Positions 13,501-25,705 of a stretch of DNA of 64,000 bases are shown here, one piece after another. The notes beneath the pieces were generated by a model. It did no database searches and was not told the origin of the DNA. It saw only the letters and a program-made list of their open reading frames with translations. Each line of letters begins with the position of its first letter. Position 1 is the first letter of the stretch. Source of the stretch: Citrus sinensis (lineage: Eukaryota; Streptophyta; Magnoliopsida; Sapindales; Rutaceae); assembly GCF_022201045.2 (NCBI RefSeq), contig NC_068563.1:5952001-6016000 (forward strand), given 5' to 3'. The position numbers and the translations under genes were made by a program.

Positions 13501-13796
13501 CTGTCCCTCCATGCATTGAACTGATGCTCCACAATTCGAGTTCCACCAAGATTTGAGAACATTTCTTGTTGCTGCGGGGTTGAATGCGAAGCTTCCACAG
13601 ACTGGATGTCAATGCAGTTATTTTGCTGCTGAGAACTTCCGGCCAATGCATCAGAGTATGACCCCGAATTCATATACATCATTACATTACCAGGAAGAAC
13701 AGGTGCCTCTGGATAAGAACTAGGCAAAGATTCCCTTAAGTATATCATTGGCGTGCCTTCTCTTTGATTACTTGAACTAGTGAAATAAGTGGCCAT
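10591..13796 (-). CDS. BLH1: BEL1-like homeodomain transcription factor (BLH1-like)
   Basis: Four coding exons: 13796-12900, 12356-11977, 11820-11760 and 11280-10591, giving 675 residues. The protein is a TALE-class homeodomain factor expected to act in the nucleus as a heterodimer with KNOX proteins. Visible parts: ZIBEL-type motif GLSLSLG (126-132); SKY box from [10 protein letters not shown] (213); BELL domain about 279-345 with [15 protein letters not shown], the [13 protein letters not shown] segment and [17 protein letters not shown]; homeodomain about 402-464 with the PYP loop (PYPKDTDK) and recognition helix [15 protein letters not shown]; second ZIBEL motif VSLTLGLQ (604); terminus [10 protein letters not shown] as in Arabidopsis BLH1. 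The 61-nt third exon is a BELL-family hallmark. The ATG has A at -3 and G at +4. A leader intron and a uORF precede it. The BLH1 assignment rests on remembered similarity; the BELL class is certain. Confidence 0.95.
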
Positions 13797-15420
13797 ATTT
13801 GTGTTATCACTAGAGCATCCTGCAACATTATGAAGATTAGATTATAAAATCATCTTCTCAGCTGAAAAATTGACAGTAGAAATCATTTCCAGTTATCAAC
13901 AGCTTTGAGAATGTTCTAAAATCAAATTAACAATTTTTTTAGATCTGATTCTGAATAATAACTTCATGCCATGAACAAACCTTAATAGAACCATTGCAAA
14001 AATTTCAACATGAGGTAACTACTCCAATTTCATTGCAAATTACAAGCAGAAGGAGCAATTCACAGAAATAGATCACATAAGCCTGTATAACAAACAAAGC
14101 CAAAGATTCTACTAGTGGGATAAGGAGTTCCAATTTGCAACCGCAACAAATAGGCAATACTCATAAGCTCAATAACAAAAAATCAATCTCTGTATGCATG
14201 ATAGCAAAATATCCATACATCATACATAAATTTCATAGGCTTTGAAAAGGAAAAAAAAAAACAGCATGCAAGCATCAAGCCAGAAGAAATCTTAAATTAG
14301 CTCTATAAAAAAACTTAAAATGGAAAAAAAAAATAACACTTTCAGCCATATGGACATACAAAATTAAGTTAACCTTCACCAAATAAAACGAAATTTCAAC
14401 AGAAAACAAAAATTACAAAAATCCCAGAAAAGGTTCGAAATTTCCCCAAAAAATAAAAAAATAAAGAAGGTAACAAAGGTAAAGAGTGAACAAGACAAAC
14501 CCACAAGCCGTAAACAATTTTCAAGAAAGAATATAGTTTACTTTCTTATGATCATCATCATCCAGGCAAAGAGAGAGTTGATAAAAAAATAAAAATCGAT
14601 AGACTTCTTATATATGATAAGGAAAGATAATGAAGAAAAAGTCAATACAACAAGAATAAAAAAATACCTGGAAACAAGCAATAGTTGTGGGTGCTGTGGG
14701 GAACAGAAAAGCTTGAAGACACCACCAGATCCACTGTTAACAAAATCTTCAGAAAACAAAACACTTTCTGATCCCAAGAACCCAGAAGTACAACAACAAC
14801 AACAACACAACGCTTCACTTTTCATGAAAATATTGCTCATAATACCGCAAGAAAAATAAACAAACCCAGAAGAGAAAAACAAAATAAAAACTAACAAATC
14901 TTCTTCTTCTTTTTTGCCCCAACCCTCTAAGGTAGTAACAGTTATATTTCAAGGAGCAATAAAAAATTTCACTTTTTGCTCTCCCTCTCTCTTTCTCTTA
15001 CCAATCACTCTCTTTTCATCATTTCACCAATCCCCACGTGAAAGATTCAAGACACATACTCATGTACTTGTACATACATACATGAAGCAAAAGCAATTCT
15101 TGATTTCTTTTTCTTTTTCTTCTTCGTCCCTCTAAAAGTCTCTCAAAAAGAGAAATATAATGAACTCGTCTTTTTTCCTTTTAGGTTCTTGCTTCAAACC
15201 CAGTTGTAGCAACAGAAGTAGTTGGTGCTTGACCTGCTTTTGCTTTTAGCTTTAGCTTCTGCTTCTTCTGCTTCTGCTTGTTGCTGTTGCTGTTGTTGTT
15301 GTTGTTTGTTGTTTCATTGGCTGTTAAGGAGTGTCAATCTCTAACAACCAGTTGGTAGACCTAAAACCCCTTCGTTAAACCTCCTCTTCTTCTTCTTCTT
15401 CTACTTCAATGGCTGTCTCT
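13797..15420 (-). other. 5' leader, leader intron and probable promoter of the BELL gene
   Basis: A leader intron of 848 bp (14667-13820) has GT..AG ends on the minus strand. Upstream, 14900-15420 is purine-rich on the sense strand, with GA/GAA runs and CAA/CAG runs at 15240-15310, typical of a long 5' UTR. The transcription start cannot be fixed; no convincing TATA box was found. Confidence 0.55.
13810..14840 (-). promoter_or_regulatory. Spliced 60-codon upstream ORF in the BELL gene leader
   Basis: The leader contains an ATG at 14840-14838 opening a frame that runs to a donor (AG|GTATTT) at 14668. It joins in phase to the leader acceptor at 13819 (TTGCAG|GATGC) and stops at TAG 13812-13810, only 13 nt before the main ATG. 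The predicted peptide has 60 residues, with six consecutive cysteines near its start, an SGFLGSESVLF stretch and a CSPQHPQLLLVS end. A uORF this long and this close to the main start would be expected to limit translation of the homeodomain protein. The peptide matches nothing I recognise. Splicing is inferred from consensus sites. Confidence 0.55.
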
Positions 15421-15680
15421 CTCATAATCCTTGCGCTTAAGCATGGAAGGTCTGGTTTTTTTAGCTGCAATATCCACCTTTTATCTATTTTCTTTTGCTT
15501 TTTGTTAAGTTGTTTTATTTTCTAATTTCCAGTTTATTTATTTAAATTTATTTTTGTATTTTTAATATAAAAGGCGCACCATTAGGTGCCCATATCACTG
15601 CATTTGTCTTTTTGTTCTAACAAATATCCAACTTTTGCACATAGGCTCCTGTTTTTCTTTGTATTTATAATCATGTCCCT

Positions 15681-15850
15681 GTAGCTTTTGTTTTTGTATA
15701 ATTATCCACTTTTAGGATACAGACCGTGGTCGGACCCAATATTTATACATTGAAAAGAAACACAAAAAGATGGAATGAGTTTTTCGTCAGATTACAGTAT
15801 CGTATCCTAAAAGTGGATGTATAAATTATATAAAAACGAAAAACAAAAAT
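15681..15850. repeat. Short inverted repeat, MITE-like
   Basis: The left arm contains ATCCACTTTTAGGATAC ending at 15720. The right arm starts GTATCCTAAAAGTGGAT at 15802. AT-rich TTTTGTTTTTGTATAATTA-type extensions pair outside them. The whole is about 170 bp. No target-site duplication was resolved. Confidence 0.55.
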
Positions 15851-16609
15851 AAAAAAGATAAAATGAGTTTTATTGAATGCTTCGAGATATAATTCTTATA
15901 CGCTATTTTAATTGTCAATTTGAATTTCAAAAGAGTATTCCAAAGGATAGTCGAGTGTGTCCACTTTTATTTTTAGTAAAAGTAAGAGAAAGACAGAAAT
16001 TGGGAACAGAATATTGTTCACACTAAATTTGAGGAGAATTAATTTAATTTCTATATTTATGTTTGGTTTATCATTAGTTACCTTTACCTTATAATTTGGA
16101 CATTGTTAGATTTTCTTAATTTTTATTGATCTTCTTGACTATTTTTCAACGTCCAAACTGTGGCATACGATCCACCCATAATTGGTTGGAAAATGAGAGG
16201 AGAGGAGGGGAATAAAAAAAAAATGAGAAAAAAATAAGATTAATCTCAATTTTATTATTTAGTTTTTATATAGAATTCATGTTCTTTTCTTTTATTTCTT
16301 TCTTTTCCCCTCCTTTTTTGCTTCCCTCGTTTCCTTTCATTTCTTCATACCAAATACGTAAGAACGCCTTAATTGGACCTCTTTGAGCTTGGGGGGAAAC
16401 AAGATGAGAGGCATGAACAAATTTAAAAATAAAAAATAAAAATTCGTTCTCTTTGTTTAAATTGGAAATTATATTCTAGAAACTTATTGTTATTTTAGGG
16501 AATTTTTTTTCCCAATACCCATCCTTTAACCACTTAATAGGTTCGACTTGATTTGGTCATACTCATTACCCACCTTAGATGCTTGAATTATATACTATGT
16601 AATAGATCT

Positions 16610-16817
16610 AATTGAAGTGAAGGTAGTCTTCTCCATTACCCATGAGTGAGGAGTAGACATCCCTCGAATATTTGTGAGGGTTAAAATCTGGGCAGAGCTC
16701 CATTAGCATTGATGTCAGTTGGTCCCAGTAATAGTCTGATTTGTAAATATCAGTAATAATCTCATGTATATGAGTTGTAATCTGAGCAATAGTCTCATGT
16801 AATCAAAAAAAAAAAAA
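16610..16817 (+). mobile_element. 5'-truncated SINE with poly(A) tail
   Basis: The segment GAGTGAGGAGTAGACA followed by CCCTCGAATATTTGTGAGGG closely matches the body of the complete SINE at 39502-39832 (CCCTCGAATATTTGAGAGGG). A GTAAATAT..CAGTAA region follows, and the copy ends in 13 A residues at 16805-16817. The tRNA-like head is not recognisable, so it is a truncated or badly diverged copy of the same family. Confidence 0.6.
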
Positions 16818-17565
16818 TTGAAGTGATTCAGAAGGGGTCTCCATAATTCCTTCACTCAATGTAATATTAGCATTTCTCATTAATTAGAGAATGAGGTTTA
16901 GAATTTCTTAGTTAGAAAATTAACGATGTCAGTAAAATTCATTTTTTTTCTCAATAAAACTAATTAATTTTACATGAAGAAAAAAAATTTCCTTTCACAA
17001 AATCGCAATATAGTGAAGGGCAAAAAAAAAAAAAAAGTTCCATAAGAAGTGTAAGATTCGAACCTATCGTTTGCCTAACCCACTAAAATACAATTCCAAT
17101 ACTTTTGTTTGTTTGTTTGTTTTTTCCTCCTCTTTTTGATTTTGAAATTTATGTACTTACAAATTACAATTTAAACGGCATGCCCTCAAGTGGCAAAATG
17201 AGCGAGGATTAAGATAGGAATGAATGGGAATATGGCATGGCCTTTTCAAAGTAGTATAACTTTTAGGCATGTTAAAAAGATTTAACAAAAAAATGTTCAA
17301 AAATATAACAAAAAGAAAGTTAGTTTCGTACAAAATGTATTTTTTTAAAAAAATCTTTGTAGCTTTAATTAGAATGAAAGGCTAAAACATCATGGTTTTC
17401 ATGATCCATTTTAATTTATTTAAAATTTGAATATAAATTATGAGAAATGAATTTATTAGTGTAATTGTTGTCTAGTGACAGATAGTTATTTACTTATTTT
17501 TAAATTTGTACATTTTCGATGAATTTGAAGTTCAATATTCAAACGACACAAAAATAAGTGAAAAG

Positions 17566-18205
17566 GAAAAGACACTTACACTTCAACGTTTAGAAAAAAT
17601 GATCACAGAGACCCTCAAAATTTTAATAAGAAATACCAAGACTCCATTTTGATTATAATATTCTTTGGCTCTATTAACTCAAAAATTAACTCCAATATTA
17701 ATAAATAGAAAATATAATATTAAAATAAAGGTAACAATATATGCATTTTGAAATAATTTCAATATTTAAAAAAATTTAATACTTTATATCTTATGTTATT
17801 TAAATTAAATTTTATAATAAATAGAAACATAATATTAAAATAAATATATAAAAAATTAGATTATTTTCAATATTATATAAAATAATTTTAATATTATTAA
17901 TACACTAGACATATTTAATTAATTGTAAAATCTATTTAACCTAAAAATTTATTTTAATTTTTATAATAAATTCAAATATATTACGAAAATAAACATATTA
18001 ATTTACATTCCAAAAGTCATTATTTCTATTAGACAAATTAAACTATTTAAATTATATTTTTGTTTGATAAAAAATCTAAAATTAATTTTTTAGATATTAT
18101 CTATAAAATATTATAATTAAAAGTACGTCTCGATGTCTCCTGTTAAAAATTTTGAGAATTTACATAAATATTTCCTTAAAGTTTAAGAGTGTATGTGTCC
18201 TTTTC
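17566..18205. mobile_element. Inverted-repeat DNA element (MITE-like), about 640 bp
   Basis: The termini face each other: left GACACTTACACTTCAACGTTTAG and, read from the other side, GGACACATACACTCTTAAACTTTA. A second matching block is CTCAAAATTTTAATAAG (left) against CTCAAAATTTTTAACAGGAG (right). The interior is AT-rich and non-coding. No exact target-site duplication could be set, so the class is open. Confidence 0.55.
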
Positions 18206-20439
18206 ATTATAAATAAATAAAATTGTATACATTTATTGAAAGCTATGGAAGAACAAAAGTTGTTGGCAGAGTCGTAATAGAAACAGCTATAATTATGGGG
18301 ATTAAGTTCAATAATTACTTAATAAAAACAATCCAAACAGTAATTATATTACATGCATGCTTTATGGGGAAGCTGCAGCTTCAAAATGTGCTATTATTAG
18401 TAAGACACGAAGACGTTTGGACATTTTTACATCACAATCAACTTTTGGACTAATCAACTGGCATAATTTGATCTAAATTTTTAAAAATGAATAGTAACAA
18501 TAATGTCCATTGATTTAAGTAACCCAAGCTCCATTTGATATAATTTTTTAAATAGAACTTATTGAAATAGAGTTCTTATTAATAAATCTTTTATAAGTAT
18601 AGCTTATATTAAAAAAAATTAATTATTTGGTTGTTAATGTAAGATTTTATTAAACACCATAAAACTATTTTAATAGATAAGTTTTTGAGTTGATGATATA
18701 AAAAGAATGAAATAAGAATATAAAATGAATAATAGATATTTTAAACTATTAAACTTTAAAAAAGAAAAAAAGCTCTCCAACCTCTCAAATTTTAATTTTT
18801 TATTAGTAAAAGCTTAATATCTTATCTAAACTCCAAAAACTCTTAACAAAGATGAAAAATTTTGAACAGAACTTATAAGATCAAATAATTATTTATAATC
18901 ATTAGATAAACCTTATAAAACAGATACTAACACTAAAACATATCGTTATATTAATAAATGTATAGAGCATTATTTATTTACTCTTCAGATGTGAATTTTT
19001 TTTATTTTTTTTATTGTAGTTAAACTATTTATACATGTTGATAAAATACTCTTTTATAAATTTAAAAAATGGCAAAGTGTCTTTTCTTCTAACTTTTTAA
19101 TACATAAATAAAATCAAATTTAACATGGAAGCAAATTCTTCGAAATATTGAATCTAAATATTTGAAAAAAAAAGAAGTTTGAATCATTGAATAAATAAAA
19201 TAAGAGTAATAAACACTGCTCTCATATTGCATGCATTTGTCCTTTTATGGAAGATCGTCCAAATAGGATGTACCCACATGCTTAGATTTTCATGGAAAGT
19301 CTCCAAAAAAATCCTCACAACTTTTCAATTTTTTGACTAACATGAAGCATCAATGCATCATCACCTTCTCTCTCTGATCATCATCGTATCAATGGGGTCA
19401 TTTTCTCTCTGATAGTATAAGAAGTGGCAGAAAAGATCAATTGTTTGGCAATTGGACTAAAAGTACATAAAATATTATGCAAATTGAACGATCATGATTA
19501 TGGGTCCTATGAATTATGAATTTGTATGACAATAGTAGGTTTTGCAAAAATTGGTTTTGTGGACCCCTTATCTCTGCAATTTATATTATAATGTATGATG
19601 AGAATATTTTTTAAGACAAAAAAAAAAAGAAAAATCAATGGAAGTAGATGACATAAACCATGACATGTATTTGGTTGTCTCCATCATATTGTTATTGGGT
19701 AGTGATTAAGAGTTTGTGGGTCCATTTTGAGGTCACTTTGTAAATATGTTTATAAAGATTAGTTGAGATTACAATGCAATAATGAAGATTAGTAACAGCA
19801 ATTGCACATATTTTATCAAAAGAAAAGTATGCAATTCAATATTAGGTTGAATTCCAATTCATAATTAACTTAACTGGAGTATGATTTAGTTTCAAGTGGG
19901 TAAGCATGATCTTATCTAAAATCAATAAGATGATTTCAACTCCATCACATATTATGAAAGTTTAATTGATTTTAATCATATAAATTAAAGTCCATCAAAA
20001 TCGATGATCAATTTATGTTGAATTGACCAACTTATAAGTTATAACAAAAGTCTCTTACAGTATTTATAACTGACCCTACTATTATTTAATATATTTGAAA
20101 AGAAGTACTAAAAGACTAATTCAATAAAATAACTTGAAGCATGACACACTACCATTTTTTTTAATGGTACCAAGTTGAACATTTTAGCAAAACTTTAATA
20201 AAACATAATTAATTAATAAGGTTAGTTGTTGAATTGTTGCCACACACAACTAAAAATTATAATACCAAATATTTGAAAAATATGGCAAAAGATTTATGAA
20301 ATTTTGTTGCTCCAAACAAACAAAAATGATATAATATATATAACTCACATTGTTTAGCTTGCAAGATAAAGCAAAATGCAATAATTAATTAATGAGATCC
20401 GTTACCGACCCTCTATTAGCTGAAAATTGAAGGAACTGG
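18206..20439. other. Intergenic, AT-rich, nothing recognised
   Basis: No gene or RNA recognised. Possible worn terminal repeats near 18530 and 18930 were too weak to call. Confidence 0.4.
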
Positions 20440-20780
20440 GCAGACTAGTAATTAAGTAGAAGTGGAGGGGCAACAAGAGAAACGAGGAAGTAAAAGCTGC
20501 CTGGGATCGGAACTTTGACGTAGTAAGTAGGGGCTTGATGAATGGATACGATAGCAGGGTGAGAGGAGGACACGTGTCATTGGATTCCGTGAAAAGTGAA
20601 GATGAAATCTAAGGTAAATAATAATAAATTAAAAAGAAGAGATGTGATTGGCTGACAAGGCGTGATATCCCAAGATTCACTCTCATCCCTACGTATGATT
20701 TCGTAAGTGGGTTTCTGATTTCCTGACACAAAGCTTCGGCCTTAGTCTTCCGATGAGAAAATGAGCGAAACCCCTTCCCC
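20440..20780. promoter_or_regulatory. GC-richer promoter-like island without an adjacent gene
   Basis: This stretch stands out from its AT-rich surroundings. It holds a G-box/ABRE core in GGACACGTGTC (about 20567), a GATTGG/CCAAT-type box in TGTGATTGGCTGACAAGG and a GATATCC element near 20670. Such motif clusters are common in light- or stress-regulated plant promoters. No coding exon follows within several kilobases on either strand that I can recognise, so the role is unknown; it could be a relic promoter or drive a non-coding RNA. Confidence 0.3.
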
Positions 20781-21101
20781 CAACCTTTGTCTTTTAAATT
20801 AACAAAATGGATCGAATCCTAAAACCTTCCAAGTACAGATTTTAATAAAATATGAAAATATTAATAACTAATAACAAAGCATAAATTTTAACATATTAAT
20901 AAATAAAAATATAATATCTAATACATTAAAATCTATAATTTTTTTATATATATTTCAGAATGATCTCATTACAAAGGATATAAAGTTTTTCAAGTGTAGA
21001 TGTCTAAAAATCGATTCTGTATAGTTTGTTATTATATCATATGGCATTATAGTGTTTTTAGTCACTTAATTATTTGTGCCATATAGTATAATAGAGAATT
21101 C

Positions 21102-21301
21102 GCATGAAATCCTACGTCTGAGAATTTATATGTGTGTACATGTTTTTTTTTTTGGAGGATAATAAGTTTAAATTGTATATTTATATAAGTTTAAATAATA
21201 AGTTTAAGTTATATATTTATATACATATATCCTTAACTCATTATTCTCCCAAAAAATAATACATGTGTATAAACTTTTAATAAGGGATTCCTAACTGCAT
21301 T
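21102..21301. repeat. 200-bp inverted repeat, MITE-like
   Basis: Left and right arms pair: GAATTTATATGTGTGTACATG then TTTTTTGGAGGATAATAAGTT on the left, and AAGTTTATACACATG then TTTTTTGGGAGAATAATGAGTT read back from the right. A TATATTTATATA-rich centre separates them. No coding content. Confidence 0.55.
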
Positions 21302-24300
21302 AAATCAAGGATAAGTTAAAAAATAAAAAATACATATTTTAATATACTAAATGACAAAAAAATATTGTATTGCCATCTATATTTTTTAATCATTTAATTT
21401 ATCCCCTACTTGATAATTTTCCTACACACACACAGACATTATTTTTGAATTTAAATTTTCAGAATTAACATGATGAAAACTTTGTTGCTTTTTCCATAAT
21501 TTTTCATTTACGTTTTCAATTAATAATGATTATAAAACATTATTCACTTAATGAATAATTAATAGTACTCGAAATCCCAATATTAAATAACCACCAAGTG
21601 TAAAATGATATGATTAGCAAAAAAATTAATTCTGAAGAGGAATTGAATGTATTTTAAAATATTAAAGTGGTTTTGATTAGTTTGTTAAATAGCAAAAGGA
21701 TTTTTACTCTTTTTCCTGCTTTTTAGGCTGCTTTATTTATTTATTTTTTCAAAAGATAAAGGTAAATTAAATCTTGTGCTCACTTATGTGATCGAGATTG
21801 TGACTCGGTCTTGCCAATATCAAATCGTAAAATCTTGTTATCTTTTTTTAATTTTTCTCCTCATATAATGGTGTCTAGATTGAATGGTATGGTATCACAC
21901 GACACTGTGGTTGAATCATGTGAATGATCATTAAATATTTTATATTACCTTAATAAATTTGGTTATCTTTTAATTATTATATATATATACACAGTAAAAC
22001 CTCTTTATAGTTACAATATTGAGACCGAATTAATTTTAAACGGGAAAATAAGGCTTGTCCTCTGTTGTTTGAAAATTTTGAGTAAAACCCACCTCATATT
22101 TTAGAATAGATCCTTTTGTAGTTATAATAGTATTAACTTTATATATCATTTACTACTCTACTCCTATTCTTGATGTAAGGTGGGTTTAATTTTTGTTCAT
22201 CCAACAAACGTTATAAATTATTTGAAAGTTGACAATCATGTTGAGTATAATAAGTCAAAATAGGTTAAGATAAGAGATAAAAGGCATCCATAATTACCTG
22301 AACATTAATCAAGTTTTAATGTTAAATTACTTCTTCTTTATCAAGTTAGTTCAAGCTATGGGACCCTAATTGAGCTAGCCTGGGAAAAATGAACCCTAAT
22401 TTATGACTATTTTATTTACAAAATCATAAGAAAAAAAGTGGGTATCCGTATCATCCTCCCTCCATCTCAAAAACCAACCTTATGACCCATTTCATTGAAT
22501 TCGGTTGGAATTAAATTATCTTAATTATAACAAATTGATATTATTATTTTAATAATTATTTATATATATATAGTTCTTTATATAATTATATTTTTTTTCC
22601 TTTTTCTCATATAATTTACGATTAGCGTCTCAATTAAATAAACACAACATTATTGTTTATTTATTACTATTTTTATTTTGTATTCCAACTTCGAGCTCAT
22701 TATTCATCTTGTTTTATGATCAACCTTCGTGGATTAAAGCTTAGTTGTTTAAATAAAAGCAAGGCAATTACTTGTCAACGAATTATGTTCCATGAAGCCT
22801 TTTTTATTTTTCATATTAAAATTCAAAAGGGTTGTAGTTAAAAATCTTTTGCTCCTTCCTAAATATTTGACCAAGCTCATTGTTGTTAAGAAGGTAAAAA
22901 TAAAAAAGTTTTAGAGTTTCAAATAGGAAAATTGCATGTTGAATGAATGTACTAGATCAAAACAAATAATGTTATATTTATTTAATAATAAAGTATTTTT
23001 AATAATAAATCACATTATATATACTTTAATAAGGGTGTTTAAATTACCTTCTAAAGCACATGTAATCCTACCCTTAGATTTTTTTTAATCAAATAACTAT
23101 GAATTAAATTTGTCTCAACTTCAAAATTATAAATGTAAATATTTACATACTTTAGGGTCGAAACTGAACTTAATACTAAATGTAATTATTATTTTTTCTT
23201 GAACAGAGCTTTAAAATTATAGATTAAATCACACCCGTAAAATAGCACACACCAAACGCGTTCTAAGAGAAAAGAGGAATCGATAAATATTATATAGTTT
23301 TCATAAGATGGCGTGCCGACGGCCAAACTTTGAATAATGGGCGCCTAAAGCCCTAAATCATATATATATATGATTATATATTTTTTATTGCAACTTATTA
23401 TTATTTTTATTACAATTGTTTAATAATTCATCAATTATATAAAATTTTATATTATTTTAAGGGTACATTTGGTTGAGCCCTTTTTATACCAAACTTTAAT
23501 TAATTAAATCTCGGCGGGCCACTAAGCCAAACCTGGGCCGGCACGTTGGAGTCTAATAATCCAAAATAATAATATACCTTCAATAATCAAAAGAATTAGA
23601 TATATTTATTACAAAATTATATTATTTTCCCAAATCAACTAACTCATAAACAATTAAAAAATTTTTTGCATTGAAATGTTCCAGCTGTAATAATTTTGTA
23701 TTCCAAATTTTAATTATTTATTTAATTGAGTCGGTAATGTTACTATTATTGTCATTTTGGTTAATTGCATTGAAAAATAGATTGTTCTTGTTTGACAAGT
23801 AATCACTTAAAGAAATTAAAATTGCAATCAGGGGACACGTGTCGATGATCAATGAAACGCGTAATGAATTTTATACAATGATGTGGGTCCCATGTTGCTT
23901 TTAAAAATCGGATCAACAAATTTCGATCATCCAAACTATCCAATGGTATGTGTGTGCTTAAATGGGGATCAGTTCCAATTCCATCACTTGGTGAGGTCAG
24001 CAGGGACAAATTTGGGGCCCACTTGTAATGACAGTGGGGCCCACATTGGACGCGAGGGGCCAAAGGGTCTATTCAGACTCTTCTTCGTCTTCGCCTCTTT
24101 GCTCTGTCCGCTTTATTTTTGTTTTGTTAGTTGGGATTTGTTCTGATGCGGTAATGCATGCAATTCGTCAAAAACACTTGGAGATTTTTATAATTTATTA
24201 ACAGATTATTTTCCCTCATTTTTTTTATAAAAAATATGACTATGAATTCTTTCTTTATACAAAATTATTTTGAAAGCCAAATGAAAAAATGTCTTATAAT

Positions 24301-25705
24301 TTTGGAATCCTGTTTAAAAGAGAATGCAAATATCGACATTTCATAATTAATACATATTTTTCACAGATTGTACTATAATCTATTAATAATGAAATTTAAA
24401 ATTATCGAGACTCTTCGTAAAGAGCACCGACATAGTATAATTTAGACATCTAAACTTCAAGTAAGTAAAATTTACTTTCAAATAATTGAAGGAAAATATT
24501 TTCTCACCCATGCTCTAGGAAGGACTTGAACAATTGGTATCCTATTACTTTAAATATAAGATTTACAATATTTTGTACTATAAATTACGTAATTTATTAT
24601 AAATTGTACATTTTATGTTACAAAATTTAAGCTTAGTGTAATTCTTAAAAAAAAAGAAAAAAAATTATGTCTACAGGACAACAAAACACTATAAAGGTTA
24701 TTATGATGCGAATGGAGTGTGATCTTTGTTCTCTTTCACCTAACAACAAATTTGGGCAATTCCACTTTCACTGTGTAGGCTTTGCTTTAGCACTTAAATG
24801 GAGAAAAAACCAAAACTCCTGCTCATGCCAATGTATCCTAAGTTTGGTTTCTGTCTGCTCGCAGTTTCTGAAATTATTTTGACCATTTGGTGGTGACTTT
24901 GGGGCCACTCAAAATCTCTGTCATGATTATGCACTTTCAGTAATGGAGCTTCAAATTCATTGTATCATATTGCTAATAGTGAGATCCTCTTCACAAATCA
25001 CGATGAGCTAAAATGTCCTAAGAAATAACCTTCCCCTCCATGGACCTAAAAGGCCGAAACTGCCCATTTCATCCCCCACTTAAAATAATAATAATAATAA
25101 CAACAATGGCCTAATTGAGGTAATTGTTGTCCGTCGATGATCTAAAAGCGCATGCAAAGTTGCAAACGATTTATTTTATTTTTAACTTGCACAAGATTTA
25201 TTGAAAGTTGCAGTTATATTTATGTGACATACACGGAAATTTTTTTTTTCTTATAAATATCTGCGTAAATATAAAATGACAGAATAAACAACTGACTCAC
25301 ATCACATTACACATTACATTATATGTCATGCGAATTAAAATACAAACATTATTAATTTGGCCACAAAGTGACATGCCCATGCAAGTTTCGTCCTCCTTTT
25401 ATGGTAGATCGTTTTCAACATGTACCCAAAAAAATGAAAAAAAAAAACCCTAAACTTTGAAGGGATAAGTTCCCGATCCCCGTACTGTTAAGCCTTTAAT
25501 TTCCTATGGACCACACAATAGACAAAAGAACCCAAATCGATGGGCATATTAAAAGCTGTAATCAAACCTAACAAGAAAACACCATTTCGATAAGAATGGA
25601 ATCAATTACCCATTGTACTTCAAAAACACACTCAATGATCCTTTATCCCCGGGACATCCCCGTAAAGAGTTAAAACTTTGATTTGACACATAAAGTTTTC
25701 ACCAA
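21302..25705. other. Intergenic; small inverted repeats, no gene recognised
   Basis: An imperfect inverted repeat of about 140 bp lies near 22055-22210; both arms carry AAACCCACCT. Microsatellites include (ATA)n near 25087. The island near 23830-24130 is listed separately. No exon could be supported. Confidence 0.4.
23830..24130. promoter_or_regulatory. Second promoter-like island without a recognised gene
   Basis: The segment contains a G-box in GGGGACACGTGTCGATG (about 23831) and repeated GGGCCCAC/GTGGGGCCCAC boxes (about 24016-24045), which resemble TCP-factor (site II) targets. A pyrimidine-rich run (CTTCTTCGTCTTCGCCTCTTTG) follows near 24080, as often seen at plant transcription starts. 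No coding exon with family resemblance lies downstream. Function is inference only. Confidence 0.3.

Noticed and set aside
14841..14897. Longer version of the BELL uORF starting at 14897
   Set aside because: The codon there is TTG, not ATG; the first ATG in this frame is at 14840.
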